A stretch of 64,000 nt of DNA, from NCBI GenBank assembly GCA_025998875.1, contig AP024675.1, positions 434,001-498,000 on the forward strand, read 5' to 3'. The notes beneath the pieces are model-generated. The model was not told the DNA's origin, made no database searches, and worked only from the letters and a program-made list of their open reading frames with translations. Shown here piece after piece: positions 52,416 to 61,762 of the stretch (position 1 is its first letter; each line of letters begins with the position of its first letter). The stretch comes from Bacteroidota bacterium. GTDB lineage: Bacteria; Bacteroidota; Rhodothermia; JANXDC01. A program made the translations under genes and the position numbers.

Positions 52416-53843
52416 TCAGTAGGGGGGATTATTAGAAACAGAACGCCGCACCTCCCGTTGCCAGTCGGCGCTTTTGACTTCGCCGGAGACGGTGGAATGG
52501 ATAAGCTGAAATTCCCCGAACCCCATCTTGTCGGCGAAAACGAACATGCCTGGCCCCTCGCCCGGGATGTTGTAGTACTCCCAGATCTCGTAAGGTACGG
52601 TGTCCGGGTTGTGGTAATATGGCTGAATGGTATTCGGTGGCCCATATTTGAGGTAGATCCGTCCGCGATCCGTGCGCCAGCCCTCGCGGTTTTTGGTCGA
52701 GTAGCGCTCGTTCACATACCGAACCCGGTTCATGTATTCCTGGTAGGCCTCATTGAGCGGGGTGGCGGGGTCGGGATCGCGGCGGAGCCAGAATTCATAG
52801 AGAAAACGGCGTTTCTCCTCTATATCGCGCAACCTGCGGAACGTGCGCCGTTCGTTCTCCGTGGCGATCGGATTGGCGTACTCAAAACTGCGCTGCAGCT
52901 CGTGCTCATCCATACGCGCAAATACACTGGAGGCGAAATCCCGTTCCGGGGCCTGGTCGGCGGCCACCTGCGGAGGACGCACGTCCGGGTTGTAGACATA
53001 CACACGCCTGGATGCTATGATCACGGGGCGGCGATCGGGATCCAGGGCGGCCACGTGCAGCACATATACACCCGTGGGCAATCCACCCACGTCAAACCCT
53101 CCCACCAGCACATCGACCGGACGCACCGCGCGCATTTGTCGGCGGGTGTAGGCCTCCAGCGCCCGTTCCGAGTTGGCCTCGGAGAGGTAGACGAGGGCCT
53201 CATACTCTCCGGATGCCAGGCGAGGGGTCCGGTCCAGATGATAGAGCTCCACGTAGTAGTAGAGCGTGTTCAGCGTACTGCCAAAGAGGGCCGAGGGGTT
53301 GGGGTATATGAGCAGGCCGTTTCGGTAGAAACGATGCCCCGTCTCCTCGGAGCGCTCTATGCGGCCGGCCAACAGAAGCGTACTCGACCGGGGCAAGGGC
53401 TGCGCGAAATCCGGTACAAGCAGGTCGCGTTCCAGAAGTTGCCGACGATCGGTGGGGTCGGCTTCATCGCGCACCCAGAGCCGCAGCTGATAGGCGCCCG
53501 GTGGAAGCAGAAAGCGATACACATCAAGCACCTGCTGACCCGCCCGAAGCTGTTCCAGGCTGTCGACGGGCACCTCCAGGCGCCATCGATCCTCAAGCAC
53601 CCGTTCCGGACCCTTGAAGATCTCCAGCTCCAGGCTCAGGCGGGCGACAAAACCCGGCCCCTCGGCGCGGGGCAGGAAACGCAGGGAGGCCGCTTCCACC
53701 GCTGTATATAGCTCCAGGTAGGCCTGCGTGGAGTCGTAGCGGAAAACCCCCTGATCCAGTTCGGCCCGAATTGCGGGTTGTGCCCGAAGCGAGAGCATCC
53801 CACCCAGCATGAGCAACACGCCCAGAAACGAGCCTCGAGACAT
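52416..53843 (-). CDS. GWxTD-domain exported protein
   Basis: 475 residues: signal peptide (SFLGVLLMLGGMLSLRAQ), a beta-rich middle, and a C-terminal GWxTD domain recognisable by RDIEEKRRFLYEFWLRRDPDP, RVRYVNERYSTKNREGWRTDRG, YLKYGPPNTI and YEIWEYYNIPG. This domain is widespread in Bacteroidota-Gemmatimonadota relatives and its function is unknown. Start at ATG 53843 gives a clean signal peptide; ATG 53852 is three codons earlier. Confidence 0.85.
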   Translation of the reverse strand: MSRGSFLGVLLMLGGMLSLRAQPAIRAELDQGVFRYDSTQAYLELYTAVEAASLRFLPRAEGPGFVARLSLELEIFKGPERVLEDRWRLEVPVDSLEQLRAGQQVLDVYRFLLPPGAYQLRLWVRDEADPTDRRQLLERDLLVPDFAQPLPRSSTLLLAGRIERSEETGHRFYRNGLLIYPNPSALFGSTLNTLYYYVELYHLDRTPRLASGEYEALVYLSEANSERALEAYTRRQMRAVRPVDVLVGGFDVGGLPTGVYVLHVAALDPDRRPVIIASRRVYVYNPDVRPPQVAADQAPERDFASSVFARMDEHELQRSFEYANPIATENERRTFRRLRDIEEKRRFLYEFWLRRDPDPATPLNEAYQEYMNRVRYVNERYSTKNREGWRTDRGRIYLKYGPPNTIQPYYHNPDTVPYEIWEYYNIPGEGPGMFVFADKMGFGEFQLIHSTVSGEVKSADWQREVRRSVSNNPPY

Positions 53844-53899
53844 GGCGCACATGGCCTTTTTCCGATCACCTTTTTGCGAATATGCCGCCCGTATCGGGG

Positions 53900-53940
53900 A
53901 AAAGCAAAAGCGGGGTGCCGGCTACAGGCCCGCACCCCGC
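53900..53940 (-). terminator. Intrinsic terminator after the PorV-like gene
   Basis: On the minus strand GCGGGGTGC (53940-53932), a 13-nt loop and GCACCCCGC (53918-53910) form a 9-bp stem followed by TTTTGCTTTT. It is about 20 nt past the stop of the PorV-like gene and closes that transcription unit. Confidence 0.9.
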
Positions 53941-53962
53941 CACACATCCAGGCGCATTCCGC

Positions 53963-54997
53963 TCAGAGCTTCAGGCGCACGCTGATCGTCTGCACAGCGC
54001 CCAGCCCGGCGTAGCGGGTACCTGTGTAGCTATAGTCCACGCTCAGGCTCGTGGTGGCGAGCTTCAGGTTCAGGCCGGCTCCGAAGTTGAGTCCGTTGAA
54101 CCAGGTGTCCTCTCGCGTTTGTTGCCAGGCGTAGGCCCCGCGCAGGTAGAGCACATCGCGCAAGTTGAACTCCAGGCCGCCCTGGAACTCGTCCTCCGTG
54201 AAGGAATTGGACCGGAAGTTCCCCATGGCGGTCAGAGCCGCCCCGCCGGCCAGCCTGTACTGGTAGGAGACCCCCACGTTCATCAAGCTGGGCAGCTCGA
54301 AGGAAGCCGGATTGATCTTCAACCCGTTCGTGGTGGCATCCGGCCGCTGCTCGGGCAGGTTGACGAAGCGGACGAATCCGTCCCCGTCGAAGCGCATAGC
54401 CGGACCGATGTTCTTGAGCGCCACGCCAAAGCGCAGCCCTGTTTCTCCGACCACGTACTGCACGCCCAAATCGGCGGCCACTCCAGAGGCGGAGACCCGG
54501 TCGATGGACTCGTTGATGAGCTTGATCGTCACTCCGCCGGCGATGCGGTCGGTGAAGATGCGGGCGTAGGAGAAGCCCACCGTGATAAAGGTAGGGTTGA
54601 AGGTCGAACCCGTGCCCTCGGGCTGATCCTCTGTGGTGATGGGAATATCCCCGAAGGTAAGCGCCTGCACGCTCAGGCCCAGCGTATTATAGCCGAACGT
54701 CTGCGCCACGCCCAGGTAGTTGAGCCCGATGTCGGCCACATACTGCACGCGGCTGAACATGGCCTCCGTACCCCCGGTATAAGCCAGACCGGCCGGATTG
54801 GAGAAAAGGGCCTCGATGCCGGTCATGTTCGCCGTCACAGCCCCGCCGAGCGCGTACGTGCGCGCTCCGAAGGGGATCAGCAACTCCTGCGCCCCGGCGC
54901 CCCCCCGGCGGTTGCGGTCGCCCGCCTGTGCGGGTGCGGTGCTGAGCAACAGGAAGAAGGCCCCCAGAAGGCTCAGCGATAGCGTATATCGTGTCAT
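53963..54997 (-). CDS. PorV/PorQ-family outer-membrane protein
   Basis: 344 residues: signal peptide (LLGAFFLLLSTAPAQAG) and a beta-barrel of the PorV/UPF0164 type, marked by LLIPFGARTYALGGAVTANMTGIEALFSNPAGLA and a C-terminal SVSYTGT-like strand ending in LKL. PorV carries type IX secretion cargo at the cell surface in Bacteroidota. AAGGAG precedes the ATG by 8 nt. It lies 20 nt downstream of a large secreted protein that may be its cargo. Confidence 0.87.
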   Translation of the reverse strand: MTRYTLSLSLLGAFFLLLSTAPAQAGDRNRRGGAGAQELLIPFGARTYALGGAVTANMTGIEALFSNPAGLAYTGGTEAMFSRVQYVADIGLNYLGVAQTFGYNTLGLSVQALTFGDIPITTEDQPEGTGSTFNPTFITVGFSYARIFTDRIAGGVTIKLINESIDRVSASGVAADLGVQYVVGETGLRFGVALKNIGPAMRFDGDGFVRFVNLPEQRPDATTNGLKINPASFELPSLMNVGVSYQYRLAGGAALTAMGNFRSNSFTEDEFQGGLEFNLRDVLYLRGAYAWQQTREDTWFNGLNFGAGLNLKLATTSLSVDYSYTGTRYAGLGAVQTISVRLKL

Positions 54998-55017
54998 GGC
55001 CTGCTCTCCTTCGCGCT

Positions 55018-58000
55018 TTAGAAATCAGACAGCTGGAGGGTCTTCTTCAGGATGGCCACCTTCAGAATTCGGGGCTTCTCCTGGGGATAATCCGGGAACT
55101 CGACATGCACGATGTACATACCCGAGGCCACCGGTAGCCCCTGCTCGTTCTGCAGATCCCAGTCGAGCGTGGTGCTGTTCGGATTATCCTTGATCAACGT
55201 CCGAACGAGCGTGCCGGCCACGGTGAAGATGCGCAGCACGGCCCGCTCCGGCAGGTTGGTGAAGCGGATCACGTCCGTGACGTTGCGGATCTCATAGGCG
55301 CTGGCCCCGTAGTACGGGTTCGGCACGGCCCGGATCTGATCCAGCGAAGCCTTGAGCGCGCTGTCGGACTTGACCGGAGCCAGGCTGGCCAGGGAGAACT
55401 CGTACACGTCTGTGGGGGAGATCACTTTGTTCGGATAGATTCCGAACCGATCCTCCCCACTCTGGTTGGGCGAGAAGGCCACATTACCCCGGCGGTTCCA
55501 AGAAGCCCAGTACATGACCGGAAGCGGCTGGGTCAGGATGTTGCCCGCCAGTTCCGGATCCTGGGTTTCGCTGTAAGGCTTGGTGAAGATGAAGAGCCAC
55601 TCCCGGGGACCGCTAGAGGCCCAGTTGTCCGTGTTCGTGGGTCCAGGCCAGTATTTGCCATCCACAAGCCCGCCAGAGGTGTTATTCTCCAGGAACCCCA
55701 CAGCAAGCCGCCTGGGATTGTTGGGATCGGTCACATCCCAGGCCGAAAGGGGCACGTTCTTCTCGAAGATCTGGAAGGCGTATCCCCCGGAGCGATTGAT
55801 AATGTACGGGGCGAACTCCGGACGGGCCGGTGCGGCCGTGGCCAGTCGCAGGTACCGATACCCCCTCGACCAGTTCGGATCATTGGGATCCAGCACATTG
55901 CCGTTTACGTCTGTGCGCGCCAGACGCAGCTCCACATCCCGCAACTGCGTGGGGGACACGGCTCGCGGACCGAAGCCAAAGTAGGAGTACGGATCCCACA
56001 GCCCGGTCAGGGCGTGCTGGAAGCCCTCGAATTCCTCGTTTTCCCCGCCGGCCCAGGTGAAGCGTCGGGTACCTGAGATAATCTTCCATCCCCACTTGCT
56101 TTCGTCTTCTGTGGAGAACATATCCTCCCGCTTCACCCCCGGAGGTGGCCCATCGACCACAAGCTCAATACCCTCATCAACCAGCGCAACGGGATCCGGG
56201 CTCAGGGGCATGTCGGACTTGAGCACCTGACCTGTGTTTTTGTTGCGCACCGACCACTTCAGAATCTGCTGCCCGTGGTCATCGCGACCCGCGTCCTTGA
56301 AGGTGATCTGGTAGGTGTTGTCTTTAACCTTGAGCGGGTTGACCACGGTCGGGATGATCGTCGCATCGCTCTTACCCGTAGTCTGCACCACCGGCGCCTT
56401 ATCTCCATACCGGGCCCTGGGGGTAAGCCCGCCGAAGCTGCCCACGTAGGTGGGCCGGACGGTGATGAGCTCGGAGGCCGAAAGCGGGCTGGTGAGCATA
56501 CGCAGCCCGGGAGCCCCTTCCGGATCGATGGCATAGGCGACGACGGCAAAGTAGTAGTCCTTGCCGTTAATGAGGGGACCGCCCGTGAAGGCGTCCTTGT
56601 CGATCGTGATGGAGAACTTAAGCCCCGAATCCGATCCAAAAGCCACGGGCACGTTCACCTCAACGCCGTAGCGCTCATCGAAGATCTCATCAAAGACGAC
56701 CGTGATGTCGTTCTTCACATCATAGGTCGCCAGCAGCTTGCGTTCGGCCGTGGTGGAGGGCGTACGGTACTGGTAGATCATGTAGCCCTCGAAGCGATAA
56801 TTACCCGCCCGATAACTCACGGCCCGATCATCCCAGGAGAGGGTAACCTGGTTGGGGAGCTGGGCCACTTCAACCCGAGGCGAGGGCGGCCCGGAGGGCA
56901 GCTCGAAATTCAAATCGAAGGCGGCCTGCGCTTTGGCGTCGGCGCTCTTGAGCGCGGTCACGGAAGCCAGCCGGTTAAGCCCCTGCGCCCACACCGTACC
57001 GAAGACGATCTCTTGCACCTGACCACGCTTGAGCGTAAAGGGACCTGTGGTCATCACAAATCGGCGGTCGGCGGGCACGTTTCCGGCGCAGACCTCATGC
57101 CAGACGTTCGGCCCGCAGGGCTCGTTCGGATCCGATGGGAAAGCGAAGAAGGTACGCCGGCTGGCCGGATTCGTACCGTCCCCACCAAAGGTAAGCGGGG
57201 ACCCGTCGCGGAACCGAGCCTGCATGTAGTTGTAGTACTGTATCCCCGTGGTGGGGTCGCAGTTATTGCAGGCCCCGTTGTTGAAGTACGTAAAGGAGGT
57301 CATCTTGAGCCGCTCATCGGCCTCATCGACCTGCCCATCCTGATCGTTATCGATCCCGTCATTGTTCACAAGCGGACCCTGGAAGAAGTCCGTCCCCACA
57401 GCGGGGGGACGGTCCCCGTATCCGGCCGCCCCCTCGTCGACGTTATCCCCATTGTAGCAGAAGCCCAGCCCCAGCAGGGTATCGCAGCCGATGTAGTCAT
57501 CCTGGAAGTTCCCCAGGTCCGGGTCATGGAAGATGGATACGTAAGCGTTCGTCAGATCCGCATCGCCTTTGTTGACGAGCTCGATCTTGTAGAACGTCGT
57601 ATTACCCAGCGCGCCTTCCCGGTTGAAGGCAAAGGCCGTAAAGCGGACCTCCAGCCCGATCGGGGCTCCGTCGGTGGCCCGGTGCTGACCGCCCACGTCG
57701 TTCATGATCATCCACAGCATCTGGTCGCCCAGAATGCGCGGACGATCCCCGTCCTCGATGCGATAGCGACCGTCGCCGTTTTTGTCGATCCAGGGCGCCC
57801 CCAGCTGCCAGGGCCAATCCCGGATATCCGGCGTGGGAGCTCCGCCTTCATCGAGCGCCTCGAGATCTTTGCGGTCCACCTTCCAGATCCGGTCGTACTG
57901 GGCGCAGGTGCCATTCTGACCGGCCTCGATCGGACCGGGCCAGAGCTCATAGTTGCCGTACCGAGCGGCGGAAATGCGCAGTTGTCCGTTGGCAAGCCCC

Positions 58001-58293
58001 CCGATCCACATAGCGCCCGCGAAGATGGAGGTCTTGCCGCTACCCCGGGGCACCTCATAGCGGGGATTCTGGTTATCCCACCAGAACCCGCCTGTGTTGA
58101 GTAGACCCGCGCTGACGTTGTTGACATCCAGCGTCTTGAAGGCGCTTCCGGTGTTGCAGCCAGCCTGTACACTGGCCAACGCGGAGCGAGCCGGGGCAGA
58201 CTCCGCCTTGTTGCGCTCAGCCCAGCTCGGTCGGACACCCCACAGAAGCGCCGCACACAGACTCAGGGCTGCAAGCGTTCGAGTAGTTTTCAT
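55018..58293 (-). CDS. Large secreted protein with Ca-binding loops and type-IX-like C-terminus
   Basis: 1091 residues: signal peptide (TRTLAALSLCAALLWGVRPSWA) and a long beta-rich body with Cys pairs (CNNCD, CDTLLGLGFC). Two EF-hand-like loops are visible (DKNGDGRYRIEDGD near 165, NNDGIDNDQDGQVDEAD near 310), and a fibronectin-like segment around residue 480. The final 80 residues (RIFTVAGTLVRTLI, GLPVASGMYIVHVEFP, ILKVAILKK) resemble FlgD-Ig/type A sorting ends of type IX secretion. It is flanked by the TonB-dependent receptor and the PorV-like gene. Function is unknown; a surface or extracellular protein is likely. Confidence 0.82.
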   Translation of the reverse strand: MKTTRTLAALSLCAALLWGVRPSWAERNKAESAPARSALASVQAGCNTGSAFKTLDVNNVSAGLLNTGGFWWDNQNPRYEVPRGSGKTSIFAGAMWIGGLANGQLRISAARYGNYELWPGPIEAGQNGTCAQYDRIWKVDRKDLEALDEGGAPTPDIRDWPWQLGAPWIDKNGDGRYRIEDGDRPRILGDQMLWMIMNDVGGQHRATDGAPIGLEVRFTAFAFNREGALGNTTFYKIELVNKGDADLTNAYVSIFHDPDLGNFQDDYIGCDTLLGLGFCYNGDNVDEGAAGYGDRPPAVGTDFFQGPLVNNDGIDNDQDGQVDEADERLKMTSFTYFNNGACNNCDPTTGIQYYNYMQARFRDGSPLTFGGDGTNPASRRTFFAFPSDPNEPCGPNVWHEVCAGNVPADRRFVMTTGPFTLKRGQVQEIVFGTVWAQGLNRLASVTALKSADAKAQAAFDLNFELPSGPPSPRVEVAQLPNQVTLSWDDRAVSYRAGNYRFEGYMIYQYRTPSTTAERKLLATYDVKNDITVVFDEIFDERYGVEVNVPVAFGSDSGLKFSITIDKDAFTGGPLINGKDYYFAVVAYAIDPEGAPGLRMLTSPLSASELITVRPTYVGSFGGLTPRARYGDKAPVVQTTGKSDATIIPTVVNPLKVKDNTYQITFKDAGRDDHGQQILKWSVRNKNTGQVLKSDMPLSPDPVALVDEGIELVVDGPPPGVKREDMFSTEDESKWGWKIISGTRRFTWAGGENEEFEGFQHALTGLWDPYSYFGFGPRAVSPTQLRDVELRLARTDVNGNVLDPNDPNWSRGYRYLRLATAAPARPEFAPYIINRSGGYAFQIFEKNVPLSAWDVTDPNNPRRLAVGFLENNTSGGLVDGKYWPGPTNTDNWASSGPREWLFIFTKPYSETQDPELAGNILTQPLPVMYWASWNRRGNVAFSPNQSGEDRFGIYPNKVISPTDVYEFSLASLAPVKSDSALKASLDQIRAVPNPYYGASAYEIRNVTDVIRFTNLPERAVLRIFTVAGTLVRTLIKDNPNSTTLDWDLQNEQGLPVASGMYIVHVEFPDYPQEKPRILKVAILKKTLQLSDF

Positions 58294-58340
58294 AGACCCG
58301 TGACCCCACATTTCATGGTTGGTCGTTGTTTTGTCTTTAC

Positions 58341-58372
58341 CCTCCCCGGAGGGGGAGGCTTTAGCCCTCCCC
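58341..58372 (-). promoter_or_regulatory. Mutually exclusive hairpins between receptor and secreted-protein genes
   Basis: GGGGAGG at 58352-58358 can pair either with CCTCCCC at 58341-58347 or with CCTCCCC at 58366-58372, giving two alternative 7-bp stems. The segment begins about 20 nt after the receptor stop, and the next start is at 58293. No clear T-run follows, so it may tune read-through or mRNA stability rather than terminate. Confidence 0.5.
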
Positions 58373-58390
58373 TCCGGAGACCGGTTTCCC

Positions 58391-61300
58391 TTAGAAGTTC
58401 AGTCGGACCCCCAACCGGACCGAACGCGGTATACCGTAGTTGTTCGGGTTATTAGCTCGGATCCGATAGTGCTCCACGAAGGAGACGGGATCCAGTACGC
58501 GCTCCAGCTCCCCACGACCCTCGGGGGTAGAGAGGAATCCGTCATCATTGGGCACGCCCGTGTAGGGGTAAACGGCGCGCACATTTTGGTTGTTGAACAG
58601 GTTCTGCACCCAGAGGTAGACCGTCAGATTGGCCCGCCCCAGATCGAAACGCCGATCCAGACGTACGTTTACAAGCGTCGACCAGGGCATGCGCGCCCCA
58701 TTGATCCCGCCCAGCGGGGCGCGGGTACGGCTCGTCCAGAACGGCCCCACGTTTTTGGATCGCGTATAGGGTCGGCCGCTGGCCGCCTGCACAAGCAGGT
58801 TAATGCCGAAGTTCTCTAAAGGCTTACCGCCCAGCAGCTCTGGCCCCTCACCGCGCCCCAGACGCCAGTCGACGTTCAGGTTGATGCGATGCCGCTGATC
58901 GAAATCCAGCGGTGAGATGATGTTGGGCACCACGCCCTGCACCCAGGTGACCAGCGAAAGCGTGTTCGGATCCGAACCCGTGCCGTCGGCAAAGGAGAGC
59001 GTGTAGTTGGCGTCGACGGAAACGTTGTTCGTGCGCCGCAGCTGGAACTCCAGGGTAGCCCCCTTGACCGTGCCAAAGTCCACGTTCTGGTAGCCCGTAT
59101 AATCGAAGGGGCGCACGAAAAAGATGTTGCGGCGCTGGATGAGATCCTTGATCTGCTTGTAGAACCCCGAGATCCCGAGCACGGCTCTGTCGGAGAGCGT
59201 CTGCCGGAAGCCGAGCTCATACTCGATCGTCTTCATCGGACGCAGGTTGGCGTTCGGCAGCAACCCGCCGGATTCGGCGATATCGCGGAAGTTCTCCAGC
59301 GTCGCGTAGAGCTGACCCTCCGAGGGGCGCTGGGTGAGCACGTCGTAGTGGGCATGGAAAATAGCCCGGTCCGTGATGGGAAAGGCGAAGCCGATGCGCG
59401 GCATCACGGTGATCTCGGGCTTGTAGTCCTCAAAGACCTCGGGCCGCAGTTCGTTGGCCAGGAAACGCACGTCCCCGCCCAGCTTACGCGTGATCGTGAA
59501 GCCGTCGGAAGCCTGGCCGTTTTTGTCGTAGAAGTTCCCCCGCTTGTCGCGATACCCCACGATCTCGTTGGCGTTGTTGTAGTAGACGGCCAGCTCCTCC
59601 TTGGCCCACGAAGGACGCTGGTACTCGATGGGGAAAAGCGCGTAGGGGTCTTTGAGTACCTTCTGGTTGGCGTCGAAGAGATCGACGCGCACCCCGATGT
59701 TGAGGACCAGGTCGCGGTACTCGACTTTGTCCTGCACAAAGCCGGCCATATACAGCGGCCGGAACGGCGCAATGGGCGGGCTGGTGCGGTTTTCCGGCTT
59801 GAACCAGTCTTCCCACTTCGGGTTGATCTTACGCATAGTCAGCGGATCATAGCCGTAGTAGCCCAGAATATCCTCGATGTCGAAGAATCCGTTGCGGAAC
59901 TTGGTAAGACTGGCCTCCGCCAGGGGCACTCCGAGCGGAGCCATACGCTTGTAGAGCACCTGCGGGCTGATGCTCCAGGCCCGGAGCACCTTCTGCTCAA
60001 ATTCCCCGCCGAACTTGATCTGATGGATCCCGATCTGGGTGGTCACGTTCCCGGAGAGGCGGAATTGTTCAGTCTGGCTGAAGGAGTAGCCGTTGAAGAC
60101 CGTGCCGGGTTCGGCCATAACGCGATAAATGCCCGTGATGGCCGGATACTCGATCGCACCCGGATTTCTGACGAACCCGTCACCCCGGTCGGTGACGTCG
60201 TCGTCGCCGTCGCCATCGAGCCGGTTGTACCAGTACATGGCCGTAGTATCTCCGCGAGCGAGCCCGAAGAGGGGATCGCCGTAGGCGAAGAGGTTGTCCT
60301 TCAGAATCGGATCGTACGATTTACCATAAGCACGCAGGTAATCGACCTGGACCTGATAGAACGTGCTGGCCGAAACCGAATGCGTCCAGTTCACGTAGGC
60401 CCGGTAATCCTGGCGCTCCCCACGGCCGTTGTGGTCCCAGTTATAGAGCATGCGCTGCAGCGACCAGCTGTCATCGAGGCTCTGATAATACGTTCCCCCG
60501 ATCCGCAGGGACATGCCGGAGGCGGGCCGGAAGGTCAAGCGCCCCACCAGGTTGATGTTCCAGAAGTCGTTATTGGGTTTTACGCGCGTATCCACAAAGG
60601 TACGGTTCGTCTCCGGAGCCCGGATGAGCCGACCCTGGTCGTCGATGAAGCGCGGCCGCTTGAGAAAGCGCTGGAAAATGGAATCCGGTACGCTCTTCAT
60701 AACAATCGGGGTCGGATCAGAGTCCTTGCGATAGTTGTACTCCGCACTGAGCATGAAGCCCAGACGCGTACCCGCCAGCGGGCCCCCTACGACCAGGCTG
60801 GTCGTATTGTAGCCGTAGGGATCCAGGAACTGGCTCGAGATCCCCTCCACGGTGCCAAAGAAGCGGGAACCGGCATCACGGGTGGTAACCTGGATCACCC
60901 CGGACATGGCGTCTCCGTACTCTGCCGGCAGACCGCCGATGAGCATGGTCTGCTCCTGAATGGCGTTCTGCGGCACAGCCAGGGCGCCGGCGGAGATACG
61001 CACCCCGTCGACGATGTAGATCACCTCATCCGTACGCCCGCCGCGCACGTTGATCGATCCGGTTCGCTCATCCTGCACCACCCCGCCCTGCAAGCCGGCG
61101 ATATTGTTGACCCCGCGCACGGGCAGGTTCTGGATCTGCTCCGCGTCCACGATCCGGGGCAGGCCAATGGCGTCTTTCTGGATCAGGGGCCGTTCGTATT
61201 CGACGACCACTTCACCGAGCTGGCCCACCTGCTCGCGCAACTCCACGTTGAGCTCGCGCGTAAAATTGGCGTTGATCACCACCCCCTCGATACGCCGGGT

Positions 61301-61540
61301 CTCGTATCCCACAAAGGAGACCCGAACCGTATACGTGCCCGGTGGGATGGCCAGGATGAAATAGTTCCCGTTAACATCGGCAGCGGTGCCCAGAGTAGTC
61401 CCCTCCAGCACCACACTCGCCCCGGGCAGCGGCTCGCCCGTACGGGCGTCGGTGACGCGACCGGCCAGCTTGCCGGTCTGCGCCCACGCCAGTATGGGCA
61501 ACAGTACCCCCAGGGCCACCGTACCCAGACGTCGGATCAT
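58391..61540 (-). CDS. TonB-dependent outer-membrane receptor with N-terminal carboxypeptidase-like domain
   Basis: 1049 residues: signal peptide (RLGTVALGVLLPILAWAQ), a carboxypeptidase-regulatory-like domain (GKLAGRVTDARTGEPLPGASV, GTYTVRVSFVGYE), a plug (NLPVRGVNNIAGLQGGVV, INVRGGRTDEVIYIVDGVRI) and a 22-stranded barrel ending GIPRSVRLGVRLNF. It imports a ligand using TonB-ExbB-ExbD energy. GGAGG lies 8 nt before the ATG. No SusD partner is adjacent; the neighbours are a secreted protein and a PorV-like protein. The 220-nt spacer upstream shows no clear promoter. Confidence 0.93.
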   Translation of the reverse strand: MIRRLGTVALGVLLPILAWAQTGKLAGRVTDARTGEPLPGASVVLEGTTLGTAADVNGNYFILAIPPGTYTVRVSFVGYETRRIEGVVINANFTRELNVELREQVGQLGEVVVEYERPLIQKDAIGLPRIVDAEQIQNLPVRGVNNIAGLQGGVVQDERTGSINVRGGRTDEVIYIVDGVRISAGALAVPQNAIQEQTMLIGGLPAEYGDAMSGVIQVTTRDAGSRFFGTVEGISSQFLDPYGYNTTSLVVGGPLAGTRLGFMLSAEYNYRKDSDPTPIVMKSVPDSIFQRFLKRPRFIDDQGRLIRAPETNRTFVDTRVKPNNDFWNINLVGRLTFRPASGMSLRIGGTYYQSLDDSWSLQRMLYNWDHNGRGERQDYRAYVNWTHSVSASTFYQVQVDYLRAYGKSYDPILKDNLFAYGDPLFGLARGDTTAMYWYNRLDGDGDDDVTDRGDGFVRNPGAIEYPAITGIYRVMAEPGTVFNGYSFSQTEQFRLSGNVTTQIGIHQIKFGGEFEQKVLRAWSISPQVLYKRMAPLGVPLAEASLTKFRNGFFDIEDILGYYGYDPLTMRKINPKWEDWFKPENRTSPPIAPFRPLYMAGFVQDKVEYRDLVLNIGVRVDLFDANQKVLKDPYALFPIEYQRPSWAKEELAVYYNNANEIVGYRDKRGNFYDKNGQASDGFTITRKLGGDVRFLANELRPEVFEDYKPEITVMPRIGFAFPITDRAIFHAHYDVLTQRPSEGQLYATLENFRDIAESGGLLPNANLRPMKTIEYELGFRQTLSDRAVLGISGFYKQIKDLIQRRNIFFVRPFDYTGYQNVDFGTVKGATLEFQLRRTNNVSVDANYTLSFADGTGSDPNTLSLVTWVQGVVPNIISPLDFDQRHRINLNVDWRLGRGEGPELLGGKPLENFGINLLVQAASGRPYTRSKNVGPFWTSRTRAPLGGINGARMPWSTLVNVRLDRRFDLGRANLTVYLWVQNLFNNQNVRAVYPYTGVPNDDGFLSTPEGRGELERVLDPVSFVEHYRIRANNPNNYGIPRSVRLGVRLNF

Positions 61541-61762
61541 GTGATGAGCCTCCTCTTTAAGGACTCTGCAGAACGCATAGACCGCTCCACACCCACGTGC
61601 GAAGCGGGCATACCGGCTTCGATGTAGGACGGACAGGGTCGTTCTTCAGGATCGGACTGAGTAGCCAACACGCGCAGGCAGTCCCCCTCAGCTTGTTCTG
61701 CACTTGGGGCGGTGCAAACGCGCACGCGCCGCAGGAGAAGTTATCCGAAGCAGATGGGCTTG

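Noticed and set aside
50284-52422. A 712-codon plus-strand frame across the HisN-like and fabF genes
   Set aside because: It spans two convincing minus-strand genes and has no family features.
59348-61627. A 759-codon plus-strand frame opposite the TonB-dependent receptor
   Set aside because: Complement of conserved receptor sequence; no signal peptide or domain.
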